DNA of 64,000 nucleotides from Glycine soja (Eukaryota; Streptophyta; Magnoliopsida; Fabales; Fabaceae). Below the pieces are notes generated by a model, which was given only the letters and a program-made list of their open reading frames with translations, made no database searches and had not been told where the DNA came from. The DNA lies in assembly GCF_004193775.1 (NCBI RefSeq), contig NC_041019.1:35030827-35094826 (forward strand), given 5' to 3'. The position numbers were made by a program, and so were the translations under genes. This document shows positions 22,782 to 32,039 of the stretch, one piece after another. Position 1 is the stretch's first letter. Each line of letters opens with the position of its first letter.

Positions 22782-25700
22782 ATTATGCTTGTTGCGTAAA
22801 TGCCGGGGCGTTCCTCCACTCGCCAATTTCCCAGCTGGAAATCAGGAGAGCATGGTCGTACCAAATCCAAAGTACTCGGAATATCATCCTCGCATATCGC
22901 GAACGCTTGACCTTTGTCTCCCGAACCCGCACTTATAAAGCTTCTACTTATGTGGCAGGGCGGGCTTCCTTCACCTTCTTGTCTCCAACGCGAACTTTGA
23001 CCATTGTTCTTCCTTCCCGCAATGCTTCTCTTCATGTCTGCCTGAGTGGGCTTATAGCCTAAACCATACTTCCCACGATTTCCTTGAGTATTTATCAGGC
23101 TAGTTATGCCGCCGTTGTTTTTTCCTAAACCCATCCCGGGTTCAAAACCGTTCCCCAACATAACTCGGGCCATCATTACCGCTGCATCGGACAGACAAGG
23201 TTGCCCAAAGAGGGAGTCCACGGAGGAAATGCTGACCACCTCAAAAGACTGGAAAGCAGTTTCTAACGATTCTTCTGCGGCTTCCACATAAGGCATGGAG
23301 GATGGGCAGCTTACCAAGATATCTTCCTCGCCTGACACGATGACCAAGTGCCCCTCCACTACGAATTTCAGCTTTTGGTGGAGCGTAGACGGCACGACTC
23401 CCACTGAGTGGATCCACGGGCGCCCCAACAGGCAGCTGTAGGGGGGGTTAATATCCATTATTTGGAAGGTGACTTGACAGGTGTGAGGGCCTATTTGTAC
23501 AGGGAGATCGATCTCTCCCCTAACCTCTCGGCGAGTGCCGTCGAAGGCCCGAACCACCATTGAACTTGGTTTTAAGTGGGAAGCATTGAATGGTAACTTG
23601 TCCAAAGTGCTCTTAGGCATCACGTTTAAACTGGAGCCATTATCGATGAGTACCTTGGCTACGATATGGTCCATACACTTGACTGATATGTGTAAAGCCT
23701 TATTATGCCCTCTCCCCTCGGCGGGGATTTCTTCTTCGGCGAAGGCAAGATAATTGTTGGCAGTGATATTGTTGACCAGCCCTCCGAAACCTTCTACCGA
23801 GATATCTTGGGCCACATGAGCCTCGTTCAGCACTTTTACTAGCAGAGCCCGATGAGGCTCGGAGCTCATAAGTAACTCCAGCAGCGAGACCCTAGCCGGG
23901 GTCTTGTTGAGCTGTTCGATAACCTTGAATTCGCTCTGCTGAATTATACGGAGGAACTCACTGGCTTCTTCTAGCGACACCTCCTTTTTACCATCCTTTT
24001 TCTCCGGAAGACCTTTCGCCGGAATATCTTTATTCGAAGCGTGGGGTGCTTCACCATCTTGTTCCTCCACCACTTTTCCTTTCCCCTTGACGTTCGCGGG
24101 TTGGACTAGTAGGTCCGAAGGCGCAAACACACGACCGCTACGGGTCACACCACTCAGTCCCGTGATATTTGTTACCTTGGCCGACAGCGAGCTGACGTCA
24201 GTAACTTCTTCTTCCTTCTTCCCCGGAGGTGTATATCTCCACGGGACCGCGTGACTATTTTGATACGGGAAAGGAACAGGTTTGGCCATTAAGGGGTGCC
24301 CGGGCTTTTGCGAGGCTGCACTTTTAGTGAAGTATATCACCAAGGGTTTGGGCTTCGCAACACCGCTCCCCTCCGTAGATTGCATGCATATGTGCTGCTC
24401 TTCTTTTCCTTCAATGCCGACTTCCAGTCGACCTTGATCTATCATCCGCTGTAACAATTCCTCTACTTCCAAACACGTCTCCATGTCATGCATCTCGCCG
24501 GAATGTAGCAGACAGGAATCCTCCTCACACCCACTATGGGGAATCACACCTCCCTTTTGTAGGGCCTCAAAGATAAACCCCCTAGGGGTTGCCACATCCC
24601 TTAAGGGTTTAGACCTGTGCGGCCTATCGGATTCAACTGCATTAACTGCTCCCCCTCCATGATTGGCGAGCGGGTTGGTTCTCACATTGGGCCGATCCTC
24701 TTGGAAAGTCAGCCATCCAGCATCCATTAAATGTTGGACCTTGTACTTGAGGGCCAAGCATTTTTCGACGGAATGCCCCTGGACACCCCCATGGTACTTG
24801 CAAGTTGCATTAGGGTCATACCACTTCGGGAAAGGGGGTTCGAGGACCCTTCCGGGAGTTACCACGGCCAAATGATTGGCGATGAGGGATGGTAGAAGAT
24901 CTTCGTATGTCATTGGGAGCGGGGTGAATTCCGGCAACGGCCTCGGAGGGAAATTCCTTGTCGTGTTGGAATTACCGGTCGGTCGAGTCGCGTTCGGAGT
25001 TGGAACTTGGGGAGCTTCCCTCTGGGTGGGTGCCTTAGGCTGCACGGGTGTTGAACTAGAGGCGTTCCCCGCATGAGCCGAGAAGCTTGGGTGGTGTTGC
25101 GCGTACTGATGGGTACCATGAGGTGTTTGCTGGGGTTTGACCCACGCGGGTGTTGAAGAGACGGCATGGGCATCTCCTTCCTTCCTTTTTGCCCCTGTTG
25201 CCCCGATTCTTTTGGCGTTCACGTTTGTGGAGGAAACGTAATCAAACTTTCCTCTCTTCAATCCAACCTCGATTCTTTCCCCGGCAAACACCAGATCCAC
25301 AAAGCTGGACGGCATGTAACCCACTAGCTTCTCATAGTAGAACACTGGCAGAGTGTCTACCATCATGGTGATCATCTCTCTCTCAACCATGGGAGGAGCT
25401 ACTTGTGCCGCCAAATCCCTCCATCGCTGTGCATATTCTTTAAAGGTTTCACCCTCTTTCTTAAACATATTCTGCAGTTGAGTACGGTCAGGAGCCATAT
25501 CAGAATTGTACTGATACTGCCTTAGGAAGGCGGTAATCAGATCCTTCCAAGTACGGATACGGGAAGCTTCCAAATTAGTGTACCACACTACCGCAGCTCC
25601 GGCCAAGCTATCCTGAAAGAAGTGTATCAACAGCTTTTCATCTTTAGAATGAGCGCCCATCTTACGGCAGTACATTTTGAGATGGTTTTTGGGACAAGTC

Positions 25701-26380
25701 GTCCCTTTATACTTGTCGAAGTCCGGCACTTTGAACTTCGGGGGAATAACAACATCGGGTACTAAGCAAAGATCCGTCATGTCTGCAAACGGATAGTCCC
25801 CAAATCCTTCCACAGCCCTCAATCTTTCCTCAAGGAGATCGAGCTTCCTCCTTTCTTCAGTTGACGGGGGCGGCCTTTCCATGGACAAAACTATTGGCGA
25901 TGCTGTGATGTTGGGTTGAGGCAACGTGCCTGGTGCCGGCCCTTCGGGGATCGGGGGATAAAACTCGACATCCCTCCGAGCATAATCTTGAGGGTCTTTA
26001 TGGACTTCGTCGGGCTGCTGAGGAGGCTCTTTCTCATGGACGGTAGAAGCAATGTGGCCCGCATCTTCTTGCAAGATGGGTGGTGAATAGTTGGGCGGCA
26101 ACCCATAAGGGTAAGCCGCTCGGTTGTATCCCAGGTGAGGACTGCCATCGTGCCCCAGTGTGTCCCTTCCCCGTCCTACTATGTTTGAGGGAGGCTGGTG
26201 CGTAGTTGCCAAGAGAGTTGGGTCTGCTTCGGCAGCCGAACTGACAGCGGCGGCGGTGGCCGCGTTCTTCTCCATGATCTGCTTCATACCTAACATGGCC
26301 TCCATCATGGAGGCCATTTGTTCTTTCAGAGCCGACATGTCGGCTTTCATCTGTTCCTGTGTCTCCTCTTGATCACCCAT
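22778..26380 (-). CDS. gag-protease-G-patch of element B, exon 1
   Basis: The frame has 1200 residues from MGDQEETQEQ (26380). It stays open upstream to 26560, but A starts at the same Met, which favours this start. The N-terminus is a short Met-rich helix. The retrotransposon gag domain lies at about 215-385 (FQDSLAGAAVVWY, FLRQYQYNSD). Two zinc-knuckle-like motifs use CHHC ligands: C527/H530/H536/C541 and C623/H626/H631/C636. The aspartic protease core is LIDNGSS (D913). A G-patch-like segment follows at about 1066-1110 (GFEPGMGLGKNNGG...GLGY). Stop TAA is at 22778-22780, inside the candidate intron. It forms the particle coat and processes the polyprotein. Confidence 0.93.
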   Translation of the reverse strand: MGDQEETQEQMKADMSALKEQMASMMEAMLGMKQIMEKNAATAAAVSSAAEADPTLLATTHQPPSNIVGRGRDTLGHDGSPHLGYNRAAYPYGLPPNYSPPILQEDAGHIASTVHEKEPPQQPDEVHKDPQDYARRDVEFYPPIPEGPAPGTLPQPNITASPIVLSMERPPPSTEERRKLDLLEERLRAVEGFGDYPFADMTDLCLVPDVVIPPKFKVPDFDKYKGTTCPKNHLKMYCRKMGAHSKDEKLLIHFFQDSLAGAAVVWYTNLEASRIRTWKDLITAFLRQYQYNSDMAPDRTQLQNMFKKEGETFKEYAQRWRDLAAQVAPPMVEREMITMMVDTLPVFYYEKLVGYMPSSFVDLVFAGERIEVGLKRGKFDYVSSTNVNAKRIGATGAKRKEGDAHAVSSTPAWVKPQQTPHGTHQYAQHHPSFSAHAGNASSSTPVQPKAPTQREAPQVPTPNATRPTGNSNTTRNFPPRPLPEFTPLPMTYEDLLPSLIANHLAVVTPGRVLEPPFPKWYDPNATCKYHGGVQGHSVEKCLALKYKVQHLMDAGWLTFQEDRPNVRTNPLANHGGGAVNAVESDRPHRSKPLRDVATPRGFIFEALQKGGVIPHSGCEEDSCLLHSGEMHDMETCLEVEELLQRMIDQGRLEVGIEGKEEQHICMQSTEGSGVAKPKPLVIYFTKSAASQKPGHPLMAKPVPFPYQNSHAVPWRYTPPGKKEEEVTDVSSLSAKVTNITGLSGVTRSGRVFAPSDLLVQPANVKGKGKVVEEQDGEAPHASNKDIPAKGLPEKKDGKKEVSLEEASEFLRIIQQSEFKVIEQLNKTPARVSLLELLMSSEPHRALLVKVLNEAHVAQDISVEGFGGLVNNITANNYLAFAEEEIPAEGRGHNKALHISVKCMDHIVAKVLIDNGSSLNVMPKSTLDKLPFNASHLKPSSMVVRAFDGTRREVRGEIDLPVQIGPHTCQVTFQIMDINPPYSCLLGRPWIHSVGVVPSTLHQKLKFVVEGHLVIVSGEEDILVSCPSSMPYVEAAEESLETAFQSFEVVSISSVDSLFGQPCLSDAAVMMARVMLGNGFEPGMGLGKNNGGITSLINTQGNRGKYGLGYKPTQADMKRSIAGRKNNGQSSRWRQEGEGSPPCHISRSFISAGSGDKGQAFAICEDDIPSTLDLVRPCSPDFQLGNWRVEERPGIYATSIM

Positions 26381-26617
26381 CGTTCTAGATTTGGATCTGG
26401 TGCGATAGGGATCCCTTGCGGCGCGTTTAGTTATGGTGTTTTTCCCTAAAAAACCAAACGTGAGGAGTGGGTAAAGAGGGAAAATGCATGCTAGAGATGA
26501 GATGTAGGAGTGATTTGATTTGCACAAGCTTTTTGGAGTAGAAACCTGGGACCAACTCATTTTATTTCAAAAAAGGAAGTCATATCTAGTCAAGGTCTGA
26601 GAGACCATACAAGTTTC
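26381..26617 (-). other. ORF1-gag spacer with splice acceptor
   Basis: On the minus strand CGTTTGGTTTTTTAG has its AG at 26447-26446, leaving 65 nt to the gag ATG. Element A has the same sequence and distance, and D has TTTTGTTCTTTTAG (AG at 51502-51501). It is a likely acceptor for a gag-pol messenger that skips ORF1. Confidence 0.55.
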
Positions 26618-28483
26618 CTAACGATTTCTAATTATGTGGGCCATTAAGTCTATCATATGCTGACAATAGCCGAGAAGCCCATGAATCTCTTCGGGGGCGG
26701 AGTAGGTGTCTGCCATTGCCTTGGCCTTGGCTAACAATCGGGGAAGTTCTTGACTCCCGTTCAAGGTAAGAGCAAACCGATCCATCCACATGGTTGCCTC
26801 TTGGTGTAAAGAGTCGATCACCCTTCCTCTAGCCTCTTTTTCCGCATATACTTGGGCATACTCATCCGCGATTCTATGCTCGTGGGCCGTGGCTAGACCC
26901 AACTCTTCTTGGTACTTGGCGATGATAGCTAACATGTTGGTCTCTGTCTCGCATAGACGCTGAGACAAGCTTCTTTTGGACCTTGAGCAAGCAATCAACT
27001 CCTCTTTCAGAACCATGCTATGTGCTCGCGACTGGTCCCTTTCTTCCCTTCGCAACTTGAGTTCATTATTGCTACCCCATAGAGCTCCGCGAAATTTGTT
27101 CCGGCCATACTCTTCCTTGCGAGCCCTCTTGGTCTCTTGTTCAAGGGCTCTTGCGGTAATTGCATTCTCTTCCCGTAACCCGGCGCACTCCTTCCGAACG
27201 TGTGTAGCAGCCAACTTGAACTTCTCCTTGGCGAGTTTTGCCTTTCCTAACTCGCTTTTGAGAGCTTGGACTTCTTCGTCCTCTTCCGGTGCTTCGAAAT
27301 TCTCTTCGCTGACGACTTTTAACTTGGCGAGCCAATCTAAACCTCGTATGCGAACTTTCAGCCATTCGTGGTACCCACCAATGATGCCATTACGAATGCC
27401 TCTAAGCTCTTGATCTTTCCTTAACGGGGTTTCCCATGCCTTATGGATTCTTTGTATAGTCTTGGAATTTTGTGCGCCGAGATCCCTCACAAGGAAAGGA
27501 GACATGCTTTCTTCCGTCGGTGCTCCCCTCATGGGGTACCCTAGTTGTCTTATAGCGAGCGTGGGATTGTAATTAATACAACCCCTCGTTCCTACCAGCG
27601 GAATGTTTGGGTACCTTCCACATGAGAAAAGGACTCCTTCTTTTCCTTCCTTCCATCGGGGGAACCAACTGATTGTTCTACCTCCTATCCCGGCCAAGAG
27701 CTGGTCCCAATCCATTCTCCTCTTTTCAGTACACGAGCGATGGCTCAGGAGCGGACATGGATGTCTTGTTTCTTGTTGGAACAAGTGTGAAACCAACCAA
27801 ACACAGAGGGCGGGTAAGCAACAGATGATCCGTGCGCTACTCTTCTCGCACCTTCGGTCAAATGTGTCAAATAGATCTGCCAAGACAGCTACCACCGGAC
27901 TTTCCTTGCTATGGTGGTAGGCAAGGAAAGCGTCGATTGCTGCTAGGTCTATCAAACCATCCACGTTTGGAAAGAGGACGACCCCAAAAATTAGCAAAGC
28001 TAACACATCCATAAACGGGACCCAGTCTCCTTGATTGGCCATACCCCTCGCCTTGTCTTCTAGGTACTTCTGTGGTAGGCCCGCTATGCCGTTCCGAGTC
28101 TGTTTTATGCGGTCCAAACCTCTTGCTGAATCCTTGACCACAGTTGCAATTCTGCTCAAAGAGGGGAGACACCCGGAGGAAAGATATGGTTTTCTTCCCC
28201 CGAGAGGACATCCTAGAATTTCCTCAAATTCTTCAATGGTTGGTACTAATTGGAAGTCCCCGAATGTGAAGCATCTCAAAGGCTGGTCGTAGTATTGGGT
28301 AAGTGATGCAATGGCTTCTATGGACACCTCTGCTATGGTCAACTCTAAGATCTTTCCGTAAGTCTTGCGGAAGGCTTGCATTTGGAGGGGTTCCATCAAC
28401 CGCCCTAATTCCTTGATGCTGGTGGTATCTGGGCTTTTGACCTTGACTTGGTAGAACCTCTTGCCGGTTTGATTTGTTCCCAT
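26618..28483 (-). CDS. ORF1 of element B (DUF7745-like, coiled coil)
   Basis: This is an intact 621-residue ORF upstream of gag. I start it at MGTNQTGK (28483). An in-frame TTG further upstream is not a credible start, and the splice acceptor (AG at 28490-28489) leaves 5 nt to this ATG. Residues 1-370 are globular and match the legume DUF7745 family. They include YYDQPLRCFTFGDFQLVPTI (64-83), a hydrophobic helix at about 158-172, and a Cys-rich SARIICCLPALC (216-227). Residues 395-560 are a long charged coiled coil. The end (560-621) is conserved in A, D and E. The family occurs in Ogre-like elements; its role is unknown. The CFTFGDFQLVP...FEEIL segment resembles plant-mobile-domain proteins, which is inference. 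Confidence 0.88.
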   Translation of the reverse strand: MGTNQTGKRFYQVKVKSPDTTSIKELGRLMEPLQMQAFRKTYGKILELTIAEVSIEAIASLTQYYDQPLRCFTFGDFQLVPTIEEFEEILGCPLGGRKPYLSSGCLPSLSRIATVVKDSARGLDRIKQTRNGIAGLPQKYLEDKARGMANQGDWVPFMDVLALLIFGVVLFPNVDGLIDLAAIDAFLAYHHSKESPVVAVLADLFDTFDRRCEKSSARIICCLPALCVWLVSHLFQQETRHPCPLLSHRSCTEKRRMDWDQLLAGIGGRTISWFPRWKEGKEGVLFSCGRYPNIPLVGTRGCINYNPTLAIRQLGYPMRGAPTEESMSPFLVRDLGAQNSKTIQRIHKAWETPLRKDQELRGIRNGIIGGYHEWLKVRIRGLDWLAKLKVVSEENFEAPEEDEEVQALKSELGKAKLAKEKFKLAATHVRKECAGLREENAITARALEQETKRARKEEYGRNKFRGALWGSNNELKLRREERDQSRAHSMVLKEELIACSRSKRSLSQRLCETETNMLAIIAKYQEELGLATAHEHRIADEYAQVYAEKEARGRVIDSLHQEATMWMDRFALTLNGSQELPRLLAKAKAMADTYSAPEEIHGLLGYCQHMIDLMAHIIRNR

Positions 28484-29349
28484 GCTTACTAAAGTGAGAT
28501 AAAAGCTGGTGCAAATCAAAACTCCGATATCTCATGGGTGGAATGGATGAATGCATGATGGAATGTATATGACACAGATGCAATCTAGGAATGCGGGGGT
28601 CCGGGGAATTTGTCCCCTTCTTAGATACGACGTCTAGGGGTAGCAAAATGCCCCAACGCACGTTTTTAAGAAGGCGACACGGACCCTCCGTTGGTTTGTT
28701 TACAATAGGGATCAAGACAAAACCCATATGCAATGCCTATGCAAAAGACACAATGCGGGAATGTACACAGTATGACAATATTTACCGAACATAAGCAAAA
28801 GGGTATATGATACTCATGCATGGCAGTGTGAAAAATGGCACGCAGTGTGTTTGCTTCGTGCCCCTATTTAAGGGACCTATAAGGGAGAGAACTAACTAGG
28901 CTTTTAGCAACAATCCCCAAGGTAGTTATATCTCTCTTGATGGTTTCTAGAGGTATCATCCCCTTTGAAGAACATATTGTAGCAGTAGGGACTACTAGCA
29001 ACAATAGGTTTTCAAAGAGAAAAGCTCTAGATGAGGGTTCACTGTAATCAAGCAAGTCGGAGACCTAGCATGATCACAGATTCACCTCCACTCCTTATGC
29101 TCCCATGAACCCGGGTATAGGGCCCTTTTTCACTCACAGTGTGTGCAAATAGTGTTGGTGTTTGTGTGCATCAAATGAATAAATATTTACTCCATGCATA
29201 CATTTAAAACGCACTAAAAGCAACAAAGAGTTTATATACACAAGAACATAATGAAAGGAAACCAACAAAGGGGTAAGTCACGGTAAAAAAAATGCACAAA
29301 ATTAAAATGGCCTAACTCTCTAAAAACAGTCCCCAGTGGAGTCGCCAAC
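28484..29349 (-). other. 5'UTR and primer-binding site of element B
   Basis: The PBS (29348-29331, minus) reads TGGCGACTCCACTGGGGA, 2 nt after the LTR. The leader holds the covarying hairpin at about 28972-29010 (TAGTAGT-CCCT-ACTGCTA inside ACATATTG-type arms). It ends with the acceptor ATCTCACTTTAG, AG at 28490-28489. It is homologous throughout to 4309-5189 of element A. Confidence 0.75.
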
Positions 29350-30371
29350 TGTCGCAACCTACCCTTCGGCGGGAGGGCGACGCGAGACTCGCGGTATGCG
29401 TGTTCCACGAAAGGAATACGCGCGGAGTCGCCACCAACGTTTATTTGAGGAAAACGTCGGAAAAACCGGAAAAGACGCGATCTACCGAACTTTTAAGTGA
29501 AAGGTTCGGAGTTGTATTTACGCGCGGGAAGGTATTAGCACCCCACACGTCCGTCGCGAGGGACGACAGCCTTTAATCGAATGTGCGAACATGACTCTGA
29601 TTTTTTATGTTCCCTTTTTATGTCTCTATGTCCTTTATACCCTTTTTATATTTTTTCTTTTTGTGGTCGACAAGGGTGTTTCCCTTTGCTCCTACGTATT
29701 CCTCAATTTGGGATGAGAAAATCAGACCTACGTAGTTCTTTTTTATCAAGTGATTCTTTTTTACTTTAAGAGGTGATCATTTTAAGGCGTTGGACCTAAA
29801 AAAATGATCCATTTTACTTAGTGAGAAAATGAAATGACAAACTTCAAAAGGCCTATTTTTATGGACGAGCTTGACTAGGTGAATTGATTTTAGCCTTTAG
29901 TTTCACTTTAGTTATTAATCAATTCGATTAAGAATGAGAAATCCCAAAGAGAAAACGTCCGATTGATTTTCCGCTTTATTTTACTAAAAGATGTTTTTTG
30001 ATTATTTATATTGTTTTTTACCTCTTTTTTGATTTCCAAGTGGTTACGGCATGACCGAACGGTCGGAATTTATTTTAACCGAAGTTAAAGGGTAATACAA
30101 TTCAAACGTTCGGTGGAAATTTATTTTATTTTTAAGTTAAGCGAGAAATGACTTAAGTAAAATGGCTTAAGCACGTCAACAGGGGGTATAAAAGTAAACA
30201 AAACGAGAATAAAAATGCACGAAACACAATGTGGACCACTAGGGTGCATAGAATGAATCGAAAGCTTGGTTCGAGGTACTTACCCGTTGAAGATCGAAGA
30301 ACGATGAAGAACGAATGAAGAACGTCGAAGAACGGTTGAAATCTTTGCGAAATTCCTCACGGAAAACGTTA
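29350..30371 (-). repeat. 5' LTR of element B, cut by assembly gap
   Basis: This is a U5/R-side partial LTR of 1022 bp, nearly identical to 10417-11440. It contains the CTACGTAG hairpin (about 29689-29738) and the leader donor (GT at 30283-30282). The U3 and promoter (about 630 bp) are missing at the gap, so promoter integrity cannot be judged. Confidence 0.9.
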
Positions 30372-30471
30372 NNNNNNNNNNNNNNNNNNNNNNNNNNNNN
30401 NNNNNNNNNNNNNNNNNNNNNNNNNNNNNNNNNNNNNNNNNNNNNNNNNNNNNNNNNNNNNNNNNNNNNNN
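30372..30471. other. Assembly gap of 100 Ns
   Basis: Exactly 100 Ns, a length often used for gaps of unknown size. The flanks do not join: the left is the middle of an LTR and the right is unrelated AT-rich sequence. At least 630 bp of LTR B, the second CCTTG target copy and possibly the pol half of element A must be missing. Confidence 0.95.
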
Positions 30472-32039
30472 AAATTCATGTTCATAAAGAAAAGAAAAAG
30501 GTTTTTATCTATACATGTATGTAAAAGGAAGGTGTGTATAAAAGGTTTTTTTGTGTGTATAAAAAATACGTGTAGAGAAATTCTTGTGTGTGTGAACAAC
30601 GATTATATATAAAGAAAATTTTGTATAAACCATAGGTGTGTGTTGGAGAAAAACAAAAAAGATCTTTGAATGTAAATAGGGTTTGATCATGTTACGTAAA
30701 GAGAGAGAATTCCAATGTGTGTACAGAAAAAAGTTTGTCATGTATAAAAATATAGATGTACAAAGAAAGGTTTTCCTCATAAAGGACCACAGGTGTATAG
30801 TTTTAGGGGACATATATAAAAATAAAACAAAAAGTAAAGAGAAAGAAAGACCGCGAAGGTCGACATGTTATAGTTAAGAAGTATAAATCATTCGTAAAGA
30901 GCAAACGCATCTTTTGGAAACAAGGGACTGATGCTAAGAGTTTATTTTCCGGAATAAACCGAGATAAGAATGGATGAATTCATTGAGCTGATGAAAGAAC
31001 ATAACTTGGAAACGTTGGGTCTGTCTGTGTAAATTCCCAACCGTAGTATCACAATGCCATAAACAGGATGCTTGAGTGCCCACCTGGCTGTAACCATGAC
31101 TAATTTTGCACGTTGTTTTCAAATCATCATTGTCACGCGTGCCTCATGGAGTGATAGGGGAGTTCGGCCCGAGACCGACACCTTGACACCCAAATTTGTT
31201 TTGCCCCAGATATCAAGATTGGGTTCCCACGATAAAAGGCCCCATTGAAACACAACCTTAGACCTTTTTGAACCTTGGCCTGTAAAAAAGGAATCCTCAT
31301 TCTTTCCCCCGAAGCAAAGGATAGCGGAATCTCCTTAAGGGAGAGCAAATAGAATGCTAAACCCGATTTCCCAAAGAAAGGGATGGGGGAAGGAAAAGTG
31401 AAAAGAAAGAAAAGGAAGAAATGGAAAGAAAGAAAAAAAGAAAAAGGAAAATAAAGAAAAAGAACAGAAGAAAGGAAGGAAGGATTCCCGATCAAAGATC
31501 GAAAGGAAGTGAAAAGGGAAAAGAAGAAATTCTCGATCAATGAAGGAAAGAGGGCAAAAATTCTTCAAGCCAGATTGCCACTCGAAATCATTTTTCGACA
31601 GGCAATATCCCACCCCACGTGAACAAAGAGGAAAAGACCGAAACACCCAGCTTCCTCTCCAAAAACACCACCCTCGAGAAAATCCTATTGGTCCGTGATC
31701 GTACGTTTGATCTTTGATTCGATAGGAAATCGTGTGCAAAATAGAGTCATGGTGCAGTTATGGTTTGGGAATAGGATAAAACACTTGCCTTGTGAGTTTT
31801 ATACACTATAAGTGATTTATTTTCAGCTTAACCCGATGTTTCCCCTGCATGTTCATTTAAAAGCTAAAAGTTGACATCCTACCCTTCATTCTCGGTTACA
31901 AGGAAGATTACCCTTGGCACAAGTATATTGTTTCACTAAGATGTGGTGCTCTCGCGAATGATTTATTTTTCTTTGCAAAAAGCACGTTATCCTTTTAGGT
32001 GGAAAAACCCGGTGGACCGTTCGGTCCTGCCAACCTTTT
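30472..32039 (+). other. 3'UTR of element C before the array
   Basis: 30472-30880 is AT-rich with many short GTGTGTATAAAA-like strings and no recognised match. 30880-31130 is unassigned. 31150-31880 is purine-rich and related to the inverted 3'UTR of B. The open frames here are short and low-complexity, so none is called as a gene. Confidence 0.5.

Larger units (their letters stand above)
10417..30371 (-). mobile_element. Element B: near-complete Tat/Ogre-type Ty3/gypsy retrotransposon
   Basis: On the minus strand the order is 5' LTR, PBS, 5'UTR, ORF1, gag-pro-G-patch, intron, pol (RT, two RNase H domains, integrase), spacer, ORF3, 3'UTR arrays, PPT and 3' LTR. All four ORFs are open, and the two LTRs are nearly identical over the 1.0 kb that can be compared, so this is the youngest large element here. 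It lies in element A. The left target-site copy is CCTTG (10412-10416). The right one is lost in the assembly gap together with about 630 bp of the 5' LTR, so the true right end is beyond 30371. It could be autonomous if the missing part is intact. Confidence 0.92.

Noticed and set aside
26381..26560. N-terminal extension of gag in element B (start at 26560)
   Set aside because: The frame is open but contains a conserved splice acceptor, and A and B share the MGDQ start; no domain is seen in the extension.
28484..28519. N-terminal extension of ORF1 in element B (start at 28519)
   Set aside because: The codon is TTG, and a conserved splice acceptor lies between it and the ATG at 28483; A starts at the same Met.
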